From NCBI GenBank assembly GCA_028285305.1, contig JANQPV010000014.1, forward strand, positions 147,158 through 211,157: 64,000 nt of DNA, read 5' to 3'. The DNA is from Alphaproteobacteria bacterium. GTDB taxonomy: Bacteria; Pseudomonadota; Alphaproteobacteria; SMXP01. The notes under the pieces are model-generated. The model was given only the letters and a program-made list of their open reading frames with translations, made no database searches and was not told the DNA's origin. Positions 45,877-61,853 of the stretch are shown in pieces; the stretch's first letter is position 1, and every line of letters begins with the position of its first letter. The position numbers were made by a program, and so were the translations under genes.

Positions 45877-46785
45877 TCATCCCATCATCGAACGAATAGC
45901 AAATGCACTAATCAGCATACCCCATACATATAGAGTCGTTCCGGTCGCGTTGTACCAAGGTGCGCGCTCACGCGGGGCCTTTAGAAATCGGATCATGAGA
46001 ATCCCTTGAGCGACCAGCAAAATAGATACAACGCCTGCATGTACCGGTGCTCCCCACGATAGAAGCAACGAGATCACAATCAGTTGGGGCGCAGCCATCA
46101 CGATGCATGCCAATCGCGCCGCGTTCACAGAGCCAAGTTGGACGGGGAGCGACCGGATACCCATCTTGCGGTCCCCCTCGATTGCTTTGAAATCGTTTAA
46201 TGTCATTATGCCGTGGGCACCGACGCTGTACAGAGCAGCAAGTAGAATGATTTTACTGTCCGGCAGTGTGCTGACCATAACGGCAGCACCCGTAAACCAC
46301 GCCAAACCTTCGTAGCAAATGGCAACAGCCGAATTTCCCCACCAGCCGTTTTGCTTCAGCCGGAAGGGTGGAGCGCTGTACATCCAGGCAAGGATGACAC
46401 CAAAGACTGCGGCCCAAAAAACCCAGATCCCTAGAATTGCAGCAAGTGAGAGCGAGAGACCGGACCAAATCAGAGCAATGTAAAATCCCCACCGGCCCGG
46501 AATTCGTCCGGACGGGATTGGTCTGTCCGGCTCATTGATGGCGTCTACATGCCGGTCGTACCAATCATTGACGGCTTGGCTCGCCCCGCAAACGAGCGGT
46601 CCGGCAAGTACGATCCCCGCCAGAATAACGAGCCATCGATCCGTTACCGCCACACCTGAAGAGACGACGCCACATCCAAACGCCCACATCGGAGCGAACC
46701 ACGTGATGGGCTTAAGCAATTCCAGCGTTGCGCTCAATGAGGGGCGCTCGGGAGACAGGGAAGACGATGAGATGGTACGATCCAT
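45877..46785 (-). CDS. bchG: Bacteriochlorophyll synthase (esterifying)
   Basis: UbiA-family prenyltransferase of 302 residues that attaches geranylgeranyl or phytyl diphosphate to bacteriochlorophyllide a. The catalytic aspartate motif QAVNDWYDRHVDAINEPDRP is at about 90-109, and the second motif region NDFKAIEGDRKMG near 218. It has about eight to nine transmembrane helices. It is the first gene of the five-gene minus-strand unit. A TGT-N12-ACA site lies 30 bases before the ATG. Confidence 0.97.
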   Translation of the reverse strand: MDRTISSSSLSPERPSLSATLELLKPITWFAPMWAFGCGVVSSGVAVTDRWLVILAGIVLAGPLVCGASQAVNDWYDRHVDAINEPDRPIPSGRIPGRWGFYIALIWSGLSLSLAAILGIWVFWAAVFGVILAWMYSAPPFRLKQNGWWGNSAVAICYEGLAWFTGAAVMVSTLPDSKIILLAALYSVGAHGIMTLNDFKAIEGDRKMGIRSLPVQLGSVNAARLACIVMAAPQLIVISLLLSWGAPVHAGVVSILLVAQGILMIRFLKAPRERAPWYNATGTTLYVWGMLISAFAIRSMMG

Positions 46786-46814
46786 CCCTGTAAACTAGGC
46801 TTGTCTTTTTCTTG

Positions 46815-46832
46815 TGTCAACCTAACTTGACA
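46815..46832. promoter_or_regulatory. PpsR/CrtJ-type operator before bchG
   Basis: TGTCAACCTAACTTGACA fits TGT-N12-ACA with near-perfect outer symmetry. On the minus strand its TTGACA is spaced 17 bases from TAGTTT, so it overlaps the likely -35 box. Binding of PpsR, encoded just beside it, would block transcription of bchG and the four genes after it. The predicted RNA start would fall almost at the bchG ATG. Confidence 0.75.
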
Positions 46833-46954
46833 CTCGATTCTCGCCCTTGTTTACACGCAATCGACCACTATTGCAGGACGCCACGAGGTTCACAGCGCCT
46901 TAAGTTCGTTTGCTGAGATTACATTTGGCTTGACTTAACGGACCGTTTGGCCGT

Positions 46955-48364
46955 TTAGGGTGTGTCTAAACCGTGGCGGCGCAATTTGGCGTAGAGACCT
47001 TGCCGACTGAGACCTAAAACTTCGGCCGCTGAAGCGCGATTGTCGCCCGTTAGCTCCAGAGCCGCTTCAATGCAGAGACGCTCAATCATATCTGTCGTTT
47101 CGCGAACAAGATCCTTTAAGGGGACTTGGCCCACTAGCTTGGTCAAATGCTCCATAGAACTTGTCGCATTAGGCCTCACGGGACGTTCGATTATGGGCCG
47201 AGGCACTACGCTGCGCAGCGTCAATCCGAAAATACTCTCCTCACCCTGCGGGAAGGCCACCGCTGTGATGTCTACGTTTTCAGTCGATCCCAGCTCATCT
47301 CTCACAATTGTCGCGAAGTTACGAACCGACCCGTCTTTGCCCAAGTTAGCGCTTAGTACGCTTAGATCGATGTTCGATCGGCCCACCCAGCGATCCAAAT
47401 TCTGGCCTTCACATTGACGGTCACTCGCGAGTTGCACCATGCGCAAAAAGCCATTGTTGCAAGCAAGGATCTGAAAACGCGAATCGGTAACGACAAAACT
47501 ATCGGGAACATGTTGGACGGCATCGAGCAGATGGCGCTCAGAGTTCGTGATGTTATCCGCGGCTTCGCGCGCGCACGCCAATCTGACGAACAGGTAAGAT
47601 GATCGATCTTGACGATAAAGGGAGGCAGACAGAGTAATTGGCTGTGAGTCTCTAGCAAGCTCAAACACTTCCTCATCTGACAGAGAATTTGATGCTGCGG
47701 CAGACAGGAATTGCTGAAGCCTTTGTTTTTCTTTCGTGGCAAACAAAGATGTCACCGTCTTGCCGACGGCTTTTCCGACTTCGATTCCCAGAAGTTTCTC
47801 CACTGCGGGATTGGCATCAACAATTTTCAGTTTGGATGCGTCCAATATGACTACAGGCTCAGGACCGACTTGGTACAAAACCCGATATCGGCGCTCGCTC
47901 TGGCGCAAATCCGCATATTCGTGCTCTACAGAAAGCTGAGCTTGGACCAGTTGTTGCTGAAGCCCGGCAATCGCCGCCATATCCCGGCCAAGCGCCAATA
48001 TTCGCCCGTTCTTCTTCAGTCGCACGGTTGAATATCTCACCGGCACATCAAGACCGGACTTAATTGGGTGATTCACCTGACGCCACGGGCTGGCAGTTCC
48101 CAGTCCCGCATCGTGTAACAGCTGGTCGACTTTTTCTTTGCTCTCAATTGTCACCGTGTCCGACCATGGCCGCCCGACCCATTTGGCCTGATCCGCTGAC
48201 AGAGAGCTTTCTGAGCCTAACGCGACATCTCTGACTATTCCGCCCTCGTCCATGATAAGCGCGATATCAGAGCACGCACCAACAATCGTCGCGGCAACTC
48301 GGGCGTCGAGATCATTCAGGTGTCGTCCCGATGCTTGAAACTGCTTCACAACCTCCGCGCCCAA
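46955..48364 (-). CDS. ppsR: PpsR/CrtJ photosynthesis repressor
   Basis: Redox- and light-responsive repressor of bch, crt and puc genes, 469 residues. An N-terminal region, two to three PAS domains (about 30-130, 160-265 and 280-385) and a Fis-type helix-turn-helix (about 432-465, LTGDNRASAAEVLGLSRQGLYAKL) are visible. Cys431, just before the helix-turn-helix, corresponds in place to the redox-active cysteine of Rhodobacter PpsR; another cysteine, Cys264, follows the second PAS. Translation begins at a TTG behind AGGAG. It is 35 bases after aerR and co-transcribed with it. Confidence 0.95.
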   Translation of the reverse strand: MGAEVVKQFQASGRHLNDLDARVAATIVGACSDIALIMDEGGIVRDVALGSESSLSADQAKWVGRPWSDTVTIESKEKVDQLLHDAGLGTASPWRQVNHPIKSGLDVPVRYSTVRLKKNGRILALGRDMAAIAGLQQQLVQAQLSVEHEYADLRQSERRYRVLYQVGPEPVVILDASKLKIVDANPAVEKLLGIEVGKAVGKTVTSLFATKEKQRLQQFLSAAASNSLSDEEVFELARDSQPITLSASLYRQDRSSYLFVRLACAREAADNITNSERHLLDAVQHVPDSFVVTDSRFQILACNNGFLRMVQLASDRQCEGQNLDRWVGRSNIDLSVLSANLGKDGSVRNFATIVRDELGSTENVDITAVAFPQGEESIFGLTLRSVVPRPIIERPVRPNATSSMEHLTKLVGQVPLKDLVRETTDMIERLCIEAALELTGDNRASAAEVLGLSRQGLYAKLRRHGLDTP

Positions 48365-48399
48365 TCCTAACTCCTGACCAAGATTTCGCGATCACCAAA

Positions 48400-49386
48400 T
48401 TACACCGCGACCGCAGACTTTCCTGCCACCAGCTTTTCAGCCAGCTCCACCGCTTGCTTGCAATCCAACGCTGTGCCATCGGCGGATATCCGTGCGGCTT
48501 CGTCCGGATGCTCAATAAAGTAAGGTCCGCCGACCATAACGATGATATCCGGGTTGCATGACGCTTCGCGCACCGCCCCAATTCCATACGCCAAGTCGTC
48601 GATCCACCTCGCCCCGCTAAGCGAAAGACCTAATAGGCTAAAACTATACTCTTTGACAAGTGCCACTAAGCTCTCGTTCGTCGAAGAGGTCTCAACGCTG
48701 ACCGCCCAGCCGCTTCGACGGAAGAACTCTCCAACCATAAACATACCGAACGTATGCTGCTCCCCGGGGGCCGGTGCAATCAGGGCACTCCTATCGCTGC
48801 TCTCCCAAACGCCGCTGTCGTCGAATCGGGCGCTGTAGACTCTCAAAAGCTGCTGTAAGTGACCCAATCCGATCGTGACTTCGACGAAGTTCCGCTCATC
48901 CGATTCCCACATCTCTCCTAAGCGGCGCGCGGCAGGGCCAAGCACTTCGAGAAACACCTGCTCGGCATTCTCCATTTCCATGGTTGCCATCAGATCGTCG
49001 ACAAACGCCGTTGCCGTGACAACGTCGTGAGAGATTAGGACCTCCGCCAACTCAGCGATCATTCGATTCGCGACCGGAGCGACCGCTGGCCTCACGGCTT
49101 TCTGAGATATTGGAATTTCTTCGTGGGCTAACATCAATCGAGGGATAATCTCACTTTCAATAATAGCGGCAATGTCCTTATTTTGTTCTCGCTCAGACGC
49201 TTTGCTGAAAGTTTCCAAACTGTCTGCGGACAAACCGGTGAAATCTGAAACTTTTGCTTTTGAATGATCCTCTTCACATGGACGATTCGGGACAGGCGCT
49301 TTCATCGCGTTCGAAGTGTCAGAACCGATATGTTCTTCAATCTTCATAGAAGTGTCTTTTTCGGTACTCTGTCTGGGCACCACCAT
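48400..49386 (-). CDS. AerR/PpaA-type B12-binding regulator
   Basis: Partner and antirepressor of PpsR that binds cobalamin. The 328-residue form from ATG 49386 is supported by GGAGAGGAACAA directly upstream; a longer frame reaches 49542 but runs across the regulatory region. It has a helical B12-binding-2-like middle segment and a C-terminal B12-binding fold with EQHTFGMFM holding the candidate cobalt-ligand His, then LLGLSLSGARW and VMVGGPYF. Its N-terminal 90 residues are charged and low in complexity. It shares a divergent promoter region with bchF. Confidence 0.88.
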   Translation of the reverse strand: MVVPRQSTEKDTSMKIEEHIGSDTSNAMKAPVPNRPCEEDHSKAKVSDFTGLSADSLETFSKASEREQNKDIAAIIESEIIPRLMLAHEEIPISQKAVRPAVAPVANRMIAELAEVLISHDVVTATAFVDDLMATMEMENAEQVFLEVLGPAARRLGEMWESDERNFVEVTIGLGHLQQLLRVYSARFDDSGVWESSDRSALIAPAPGEQHTFGMFMVGEFFRRSGWAVSVETSSTNESLVALVKEYSFSLLGLSLSGARWIDDLAYGIGAVREASCNPDIIVMVGGPYFIEHPDEAARISADGTALDCKQAVELAEKLVAGKSAVAV

Positions 49387-49582
49387 TTGTTCCTCTCCAA
49401 CCGTTTTCTTTTTGTGCAGTTGAAGCTTTCCTCTTCCTTCCTCCAAAATAACTTTTGCTGACCCCTCACGGTCACAAGCAAAAGCCGCAGATATCTCCAC
49501 CCGCACAACCGTCAGCTGAACATGAAAGGCTGACCTTGGCAAGGCAAAGCGGAGATCAAACTATCAAATACCCTCATTAAGA

Positions 49583-49616
49583 TGTCAAGTATTATTGACG
49601 TCAAGTTTGATTGACA
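49583..49616. promoter_or_regulatory. Two fused PpsR-type operators between aerR and bchF
   Basis: Site 1 TGT-N12-ACG (49583-49600) and site 2 CGT-N12-ACA (49599-49616) share their inner CG, making a 34-bp double dyad of TCAAG/TTGA half-sites. On the minus strand TTGACA of site 1 is spaced 17 bases from GATAGT, a good aerR promoter. The plus-strand TTGACA/TTGATT of site 2 can serve bchF. PpsR could thus control both directions. Confidence 0.7.
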
Positions 49617-49675
49617 CTTGGTTTGGTCGATTATAGGCTGAGCTCGACGATTGAGAGAATCAGAGGAGTTCGGTC

Positions 49676-51510
<1,835 letters not shown>

Positions 51511-51515
51511 CCGGA

Positions 51516-53070
51516 ATGCAGTTGACGGTATGGACATACGAAGGGCCCCCGCATGTCGGTGCAATGCGTATTGCGACGGCTATGGAAGGGCTTCACTATG
51601 TTCTGCACGCGCCGCAGGGCGATACCTACGCAGATCTTCTTTTTACGATGATCGAACGTTTGCCCAAACGCCCGCCCGTGACGTACACGACATTTCAGGC
51701 GCGCGATCTTGGTGCCGATACGGCCGATCTGTTTCAAACTGCAGCGCAAGAGGCCTATGAGCGGTTCAAACCGCAGGCAATGATTGTCGGAGCTTCTTGC
51801 ACCGCAGAGCTGATTCAAGATGATCCGGGGGGCTTGGCAAAGGCATTGCAACTTCCGGTTCCTGTGGTTCCTCTTGAGCTTCCGTCTTATCAACGAAAAG
51901 AGAACTGGGGTGCGGCGGAAACCTTTTATCACCTGGTGCGGGCATTCGCGGGCCAAGATCAGAGCTCTGACGAGACTGATCCGGCGTCCGAGCGCGCCCA
52001 TGGCCGCCCGCTTTGTAACTTACTCGGGCCCACCGCGCTGGGCTTTCGCCACCGGGATGATGTTCGCGAGATTTCAGGGCTCCTTGATCGTCTCGGCGTT
52101 GACGTGAATTTGGTCGCCCCGCTCGGCGCAACGCCTGCTGATCTTTGCAAGATTCATCGGGCTGATTTTAATGTCGTTCTGTACCCCGAGATTGCAGGCA
52201 CGGCCGCCCGGTGGCTCGAACGCACCTTTAAGCAGCCCATGGTGACGACGGTTCCCATCGGCGTGGGCGCGACAAAAGAGTTTGTCCAAGAAGTGGCTCA
52301 AGTGGCAGGTGTAGACGCCGATCACGTTTTGGCTGAGGCGCCGTCACGGTTGCCGTGGTATTCCAGATCCGTCGACTCTACGTACTTGACGGGCAAGAGG
52401 GTCTTCATCTTCGGCGACGCGAGCCATGTCATCGCTGCAGCGCGGATCGCCCATGAGGAACTTGCCTTCGAAGTCGTCGGATTGGGCACTTACTCCCGCG
52501 AGTTCGCCCGAAATGTTCGTGCAGAGGCAGAAAAGTACGGCGTGGATGCGCTCATCACCGACGACTATCTCGATGTCGAACAGCGGGTAAGCGAGTTGCA
52601 GCCCGAACTTGTCCTCGGCACACAGATGGAACGCCACATCGCGAAGCGTTTGGGAATTCCGTGCGCGGTGATTTCGGCGCCCACTCATGTTCAAGACTAT
52701 CCTGCCCGGTATTCTCCGCAGATGGGGTTTGAAGGGGCAAATGTTATCTTTGACACTTGGGTGCATCCCCTTGTCATGGGGCTAGAAGAGCACCTTCTGG
52801 GAATGTTCCGGGAAGACTTCGAGTTCAATGACGAGGCCGGTCCCTCTCACCTAAATCATGTATCGATACAGCGGCCCCTGCCCGAAGCCTCCGGAGAGGA
52901 AATCGAGCCCGCCGCAACGTCCGAATCGCAATCCACTGTCGGCTGGACGACGGATGCTGAAAAAGAACTTCGCAAAATACCCTTCTTTGTGCGGGGGAAA
53001 GCCCGCCGAAATACTGAGACTTTTGCTCGTGAACATGGCGTAAATTCAATCACCGTAGAAACTTTGTACG

Positions 53071-53096
<26 letters not shown>
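51516..53096 (+). CDS. bchB: Dark-operative protochlorophyllide reductase subunit B
   Basis: Catalytic partner of BchN, 526 residues, beginning [19 protein letters not shown] behind a GGAGG ribosome site, five bases after bchN. Conserved residues include the cluster ligand region [17 protein letters not shown], the catalytic-Asp region and the C-terminal domain [20 protein letters not shown]. An extended frame upstream lies within bchN and is not used. Its 3' end overlaps bchH by 26 bases. Confidence 0.97.
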
Positions 53097-57730
<4,634 letters not shown>

Positions 57731-57731
<1 letters not shown>

Positions 57732-58432
57732 TGACAAGCGCCACCTATTTGGGCCGCCGAGGCCAGCTCGAAACTTATTTTGATCATACAGCTGTCGACA
57801 AGTGGTCGGCGCTCACTTCCGATGAACCCGTTAGCGGCATTCGAGCAACGGTCCGGGCAGGCCGCGAGCGTATGATGACGACTCTGCTTTCTTGGCTGCC
57901 CGACGATTTGGCCGGCCAGCGGATTCTCGATGCGGGATGCGGCACGGGAACACTGGCCGTCGAACTGGCCCGCCGAGGCGCGGATGTTCTGGCGGTGGAT
58001 CTGTCTGCTAACCTCATCAATATTGCGCGCCAGCGGGCAAACCAAGTTTCTCTCAAAGGTTCGCTTACGCTGGAAGTCGGCGATATGATTTCCTCTCAAT
58101 CGGCATCTTTCGATCATGTCGTGGCTATGGATTCCCTCATCCACTACAATTTGCAGGATATTTCCGATGTGATCAGACGTTTGACTCAGACGACGGAGCG
58201 ATCTGTGCTTTTCACGTTCGCACCCCGGACTCCCGTCCTTGCGATCATGCATGCCGCTGGACGTTTGTTTCCACGGGACAATCGTGCCCCTGCGATCGAG
58301 CCGGTTGCGGAAAACCTTCTTCGAAGAAATTTAGCTGCGGACAATGACCTCAAAAATTGGTCCATATCCGCTACGACACGCGTCGTGAATGGGTTTTACA
58401 CGTCGCAGGCAATGAAACTTGTGCATTCATGA
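57731..58432 (+). CDS. bchM: Mg-protoporphyrin IX methyltransferase
   Basis: SAM-dependent O-methyltransferase of 233 residues acting after BchH and before the cyclase. The SAM motif ILDAGCGTGTLAVELARRGADVLAVDLS is at about 63-90, with DHVVAMDSLIHY as motif near 130. The N-terminal YFDHTAVDKWSALTSD is typical. It overlaps both neighbours by one and four bases. Confidence 0.96.
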
Positions 58433-59862
58433 AGCAATTGAATGAATCATTTGAGTTGATGTGGCAGCGTGTGGGGCGCCGGTTCTTGCCGTTCGCGGAT
58501 GCGGCAACGACGGAGTTGCCTCTCAGCCGGCTTTTGCGGCTTTCGCTCTTTCAGGTGTCTGTGGGAATGGCAACGGTTCTGCTAACGGGCACGCTCAATC
58601 GGGTCATGATCGTAGAAATGAGCGTCCCAGCCTGGCTCGTCGCCTTGATGGTTTCTCTTCCTCTCGTTTTTGCGCCTTTACGGGCGCTGATCGGTCATAA
58701 GTCCGACACCCACCGCTCTTTGCTCGGATGGCGCCGCGTTCCGTACATTTGGTTCGGCAGCCTCCTTCAATTTGGCGGCTTGGCGATCATGCCCTTTGCA
58801 CTGATTATCTTGTCGGGAGATACCCATGGTCCAATCATTGTTGGACACATAAGTGCGGCGCTGGCGTTTCTGCTTGTCGGGGCGGGTCTGCATACCACTC
58901 AAACCGCAGGTCTCGCGCTCGCAACGGACATCGCGCCGGAACAATCCCGGCCACGTGTTGTTGCCCTCTTGTACGTCATGTTGCTGCTCGGGATGATTGT
59001 GAGTGCACTGACGTTTAGTATTGTGCTTGCCGAGTTCAGTCAACTCCAGCTCATCAAAGTAATCCAAGGTGCCGCAGTTGCGACGATCGTGTTCAACGTC
59101 ATTGCCCTCTGGCGCCAAGAAGTCCGCAATCCCACCGCGACGCGGCCGGAACGACAAACACCTTCCTTCGCGGAAGCCTGGCAGCAGTTCTCGAAAGGCG
59201 GACGGCCCGGCCGGCTGTTGTGCGCTATTGCCTTGGGCAGCGCAGCTTTCAGTATGCAAGACGTTCTGCTTGAACCCTATGGCGGTCAAATTCTCAATAT
59301 GTCCGTAAGCGCTACAACTTCACTCACGGCTCTTCTGGCCGGAGGCAACTTGTTAGGGTTTGCGCTCGCCGCCCGCACACTGAGCCATGGGGGCAACTCC
59401 TACCGCCTCGCATCCGGCGGTGTACTCATCGGGATTTTTGCCTTTTCGGCCGTCATTTTCTCCGACCCCCTTGGGTCTCCTATGCTGTTCAGATGCGGTA
59501 CACTGCTGATCGGTTTGGGCTCCGGTCTTTTTGTCATCGGTACTTTGATGGCCGCAATGGATCTTTCCCGCTCAGACATAAATGGTCTTGCTATCGGAGC
59601 CTGGGGGGCGGTGCAGGCAACTGCGACCGGTGCCGCGATAGCTGCCGGCGGATTCTTGCGCGACGTGATGTCGAAGCTGGCAGAAGCAGGCTTTTTGGGT
59701 CCTGCGCTAAACTATCACTCGATCGGCTACAGTTTCGTTTATCATATCGAGATTTTGCTTTTGTTCTTTACATTGATTGTTATTGGTCCGCTCGCTCAAT
59801 TCTCGGATCGTACCTCTTGGCGTCCAGATGGAAAATTCGGACTTACGGAGTTTCCGGGCTAG
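58429..59862 (+). CDS. lhaA: LhaA/PucC-family light-harvesting assembly protein
   Basis: A 477-residue twelve-helix BCD-family membrane protein needed in relatives for LH1 assembly. N-terminal RLLRLSLFQVSVGMATVLLTGTLNR and the motif APLRALIGHKSDTHRSLLGWRRVPYIW are typical of LhaA, as is MQDVLLEPYGGQILNMS. The ATG at 58429 overlaps the bchM stop (ATGA); an in-frame start at 58357 lies in bchM. It is followed by puhA after 24 bases. Confidence 0.94.
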   Translation: MKQLNESFELMWQRVGRRFLPFADAATTELPLSRLLRLSLFQVSVGMATVLLTGTLNRVMIVEMSVPAWLVALMVSLPLVFAPLRALIGHKSDTHRSLLGWRRVPYIWFGSLLQFGGLAIMPFALIILSGDTHGPIIVGHISAALAFLLVGAGLHTTQTAGLALATDIAPEQSRPRVVALLYVMLLLGMIVSALTFSIVLAEFSQLQLIKVIQGAAVATIVFNVIALWRQEVRNPTATRPERQTPSFAEAWQQFSKGGRPGRLLCAIALGSAAFSMQDVLLEPYGGQILNMSVSATTSLTALLAGGNLLGFALAARTLSHGGNSYRLASGGVLIGIFAFSAVIFSDPLGSPMLFRCGTLLIGLGSGLFVIGTLMAAMDLSRSDINGLAIGAWGAVQATATGAAIAAGGFLRDVMSKLAEAGFLGPALNYHSIGYSFVYHIEILLLFFTLIVIGPLAQFSDRTSWRPDGKFGLTEFPG

Positions 59863-59886
59863 GGCTATGAGGAAGGAGGAAACCTG

Positions 59887-60672
59887 ATGGCTACCGACAT
59901 TATCGGCAATTTGGACTTTGCGGCACTTGTTCTCTGGGTCTTTTGGGGCTTCTTCGCCGGACTCATTTATTATCTGAGACGCGAAGATCGCCGAGAAGGA
60001 TATCCTCTTGAATCCGAATCTGCGGGGATACCCGAAAATATCGGTCCGTTCTGGTTGCCGGACCCCAAAGTCTTTCGGCTCGCGGATGGTACCATCGCGA
60101 AAGCGCCGAACGGCAAGCGCGAACCGGTAAAAATAAAGGCAAAACCGGCAGCGCCTTGGCCAGGCGCGCCGCTGCTCCCGACCGGTAATCCGATGACCGA
60201 CGGTATTGGCCCGGCGTCCTATGCACAACGAGCTGATGAGCCCGACCGCACGCTTGAAGGGACTCCCAAGATTGTGCCGCTTTCGAATGCAAAGGGATAT
60301 GGGATCGACAGAGAAGACCCCGACCCGCGAGGCATGAGTGTCATCGGAGCTGATGGAAAGATCGCAGGCAAGGTTACCGATGTTTGGGTTGACCAAAGCG
60401 AAGCACTCATTCGCTATTTTGAAGTCGGGCTTGGCTCAGGTGATGCTGCGTCATCGGGTGGCGCGAGAGTGCTGCTCCCAGTCACCTTCACCCGGATTGC
60501 GGGCTTCAAGCCTGCGGTTCGCGTCGATTCCATCTTGGCGCACCAGTTCGCGGACGTACCGCGTCATAAGAATCCGCAGCAAGTTACGTTCCTGGAGGAG
60601 GATATGATCACCGCCTACTACGCAAGCGGTAAGCTTTACGCGACCCCATCGCGCCAGGAGCCCCTCATATGA
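59887..60672 (+). CDS. puhA: Photosynthetic reaction centre H subunit
   Basis: A 261-residue subunit with one N-terminal transmembrane helix (LVLWVFWGFFAGLIYYLRREDRREGYPLE region, about 15-45) and a cytoplasmic PRC-barrel domain containing DREDPDPRGMSVIGADGK and VDQSEALIRYFEV. GAAGGAGGAAACC precedes the ATG. It proves that a quinone-type reaction centre is made. pufL and pufM must lie outside the window. Its stop overlaps puhB by four bases. Confidence 0.98.
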   Translation: MATDIIGNLDFAALVLWVFWGFFAGLIYYLRREDRREGYPLESESAGIPENIGPFWLPDPKVFRLADGTIAKAPNGKREPVKIKAKPAAPWPGAPLLPTGNPMTDGIGPASYAQRADEPDRTLEGTPKIVPLSNAKGYGIDREDPDPRGMSVIGADGKIAGKVTDVWVDQSEALIRYFEVGLGSGDAASSGGARVLLPVTFTRIAGFKPAVRVDSILAHQFADVPRHKNPQQVTFLEEDMITAYYASGKLYATPSRQEPLI

Positions 60673-61346
60673 ACGAGTTTGACGGCGAACCCATCAAAGG
60701 CCTACCTGAAGAACTTCCGGCCGGAGAAGAAATCTTGTGGCAGGGATCGAGCGATTGGTGGGCTCTTGCCAGACATGCCTTTCACATCGGCCTGGTCGCC
60801 GCCTATTTCATCGCTTTGATGTCTTGGCAAGTTGGATCCTCTGTGGTTGGAGGTGAGGGATTCTTTTCTTCATTGGCTTCTAGTTTCATCCTTGTACCAA
60901 TCGCATTGGCCTGCATCGGGCTTCTTTGTGCGCTCGCTTTTCTCTATAGCAATACCACGGTCTATACGATCACCAACCATCGGATTGTCATGCGCTTTGG
61001 TGTTGCTCTGCCCAAAGCGGTGAACCTTCCGTTCACGGTGATCGACTCGGCGGCCCTGAAAAATCATGGAAACGACGTTGGAAGTATACCGCTCGTCTTG
61101 GGTAAAGAATCCAAGGTCGGGTATTTTCATATGTGGCCCAACGTTCGGCCGGGTAAGCTGAAATCGCCACAACCCATGCTTCGCTGCGTGCCACAAGTGG
61201 GAACGGTGGCGAGCATATTGACCCGGGCACTTCGGGCTGATGTCGAAGTCGGTGCGTGCCTACAATCAACGCAGGCGCCTGTTGAGGCCGCCACCGAACC
61301 CTTGGGACCCGATGGGTTACGCCCCGCTGTAGAAGCCACTGTGTAA
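60669..61346 (+). CDS. puhB: Photosynthetic complex assembly protein PuhB
   Basis: Membrane assembly factor for the reaction centre, 225 residues. It has a LPEELPAGEEILWQGSSDWW start, two to three hydrophobic helices (about 40-60, 68-90) and a bPH2-like domain with YTITNHRIVMRFGVALPKAVNLPF. The C-terminal 40 residues are low in complexity. It lies between puhA (overlap) and puhC (11 bases), the standard order. Confidence 0.95.
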   Translation: MNEFDGEPIKGLPEELPAGEEILWQGSSDWWALARHAFHIGLVAAYFIALMSWQVGSSVVGGEGFFSSLASSFILVPIALACIGLLCALAFLYSNTTVYTITNHRIVMRFGVALPKAVNLPFTVIDSAALKNHGNDVGSIPLVLGKESKVGYFHMWPNVRPGKLKSPQPMLRCVPQVGTVASILTRALRADVEVGACLQSTQAPVEAATEPLGPDGLRPAVEATV

Positions 61347-61357
61347 GGATACGGACT

Positions 61358-61843
61358 ATGAGCGACCCGTTTAAAGACCAACCGTTTCCAAAGGGCGCCT
61401 TGATTGCCGGAGCTGTTCTCATCGGGGTTTCCCTTATGACCGCTGCGACGGGACGCTACGTGGACTCGCGGGAATCGCCGTTTGATGGTGCTGATCAGAC
61501 GGAGACGAGATATCTTACATTCGAGCAACTGAGCGAAGGCGGGATCGCCGTTTTAGACTATGACAGCGGGGACGAGATCGATGTCTTAGCTCCTGGGACG
61601 AACGGTTTCATTCGAGGTGTCATGCGCGGCCTCTCGCGGGAACGCCAGCAAAACGGAGTTGGCCCCGAACACCCTTACAAACTCACTTACTGGTCCAATG
61701 GCCGGTACTCTCTCGAAGACCCAAGTACCGATCGTGAAATCGATCTGGGTGCCTTCGGCCCAACCAATGTTTCAGCTTTTGCTCGCTATCTTTCGGTCGA
61801 TCACGTTGAGGCGACCCTTTCCCAGACTCCATCCAACCCTTAG
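61358..61843 (+). CDS. puhC: Photosynthetic complex assembly protein PuhC
   Basis: A 161-residue protein with one N-terminal transmembrane helix ([20 protein letters not shown], about 13-32) and a periplasmic domain ([38 protein letters not shown]). It supports reaction-centre/LH1 assembly. It sits after puhB and ten bases before acsF. Confidence 0.93.
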   Translation: MSDPFKDQPFPKGALIAGAVLIGVSLMTAATGRYVDSRESPFDGADQTETRYLTFEQLSEGGIAVLDYDSGDEIDVLAPGTNGFIRGVMRGLSRERQQNGVGPEHPYKLTYWSNGRYSLEDPSTDREIDLGAFGPTNVSAFARYLSVDHVEATLSQTPSNP

Positions 61844-61853
61844 GAGAAGCACC

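Noticed and set aside
49387..49542. N-terminal extension of AerR by 52 residues
   Set aside because: It would run toward the operator region, while the ATG at 49386 has a strong GGAGAGG ribosome site.
61617..61853. Longer acsF start inside puhC
   Set aside because: The frame continues upstream by chance; the ATG at 61854 has an AGGAG site and gives the normal AcsF length.
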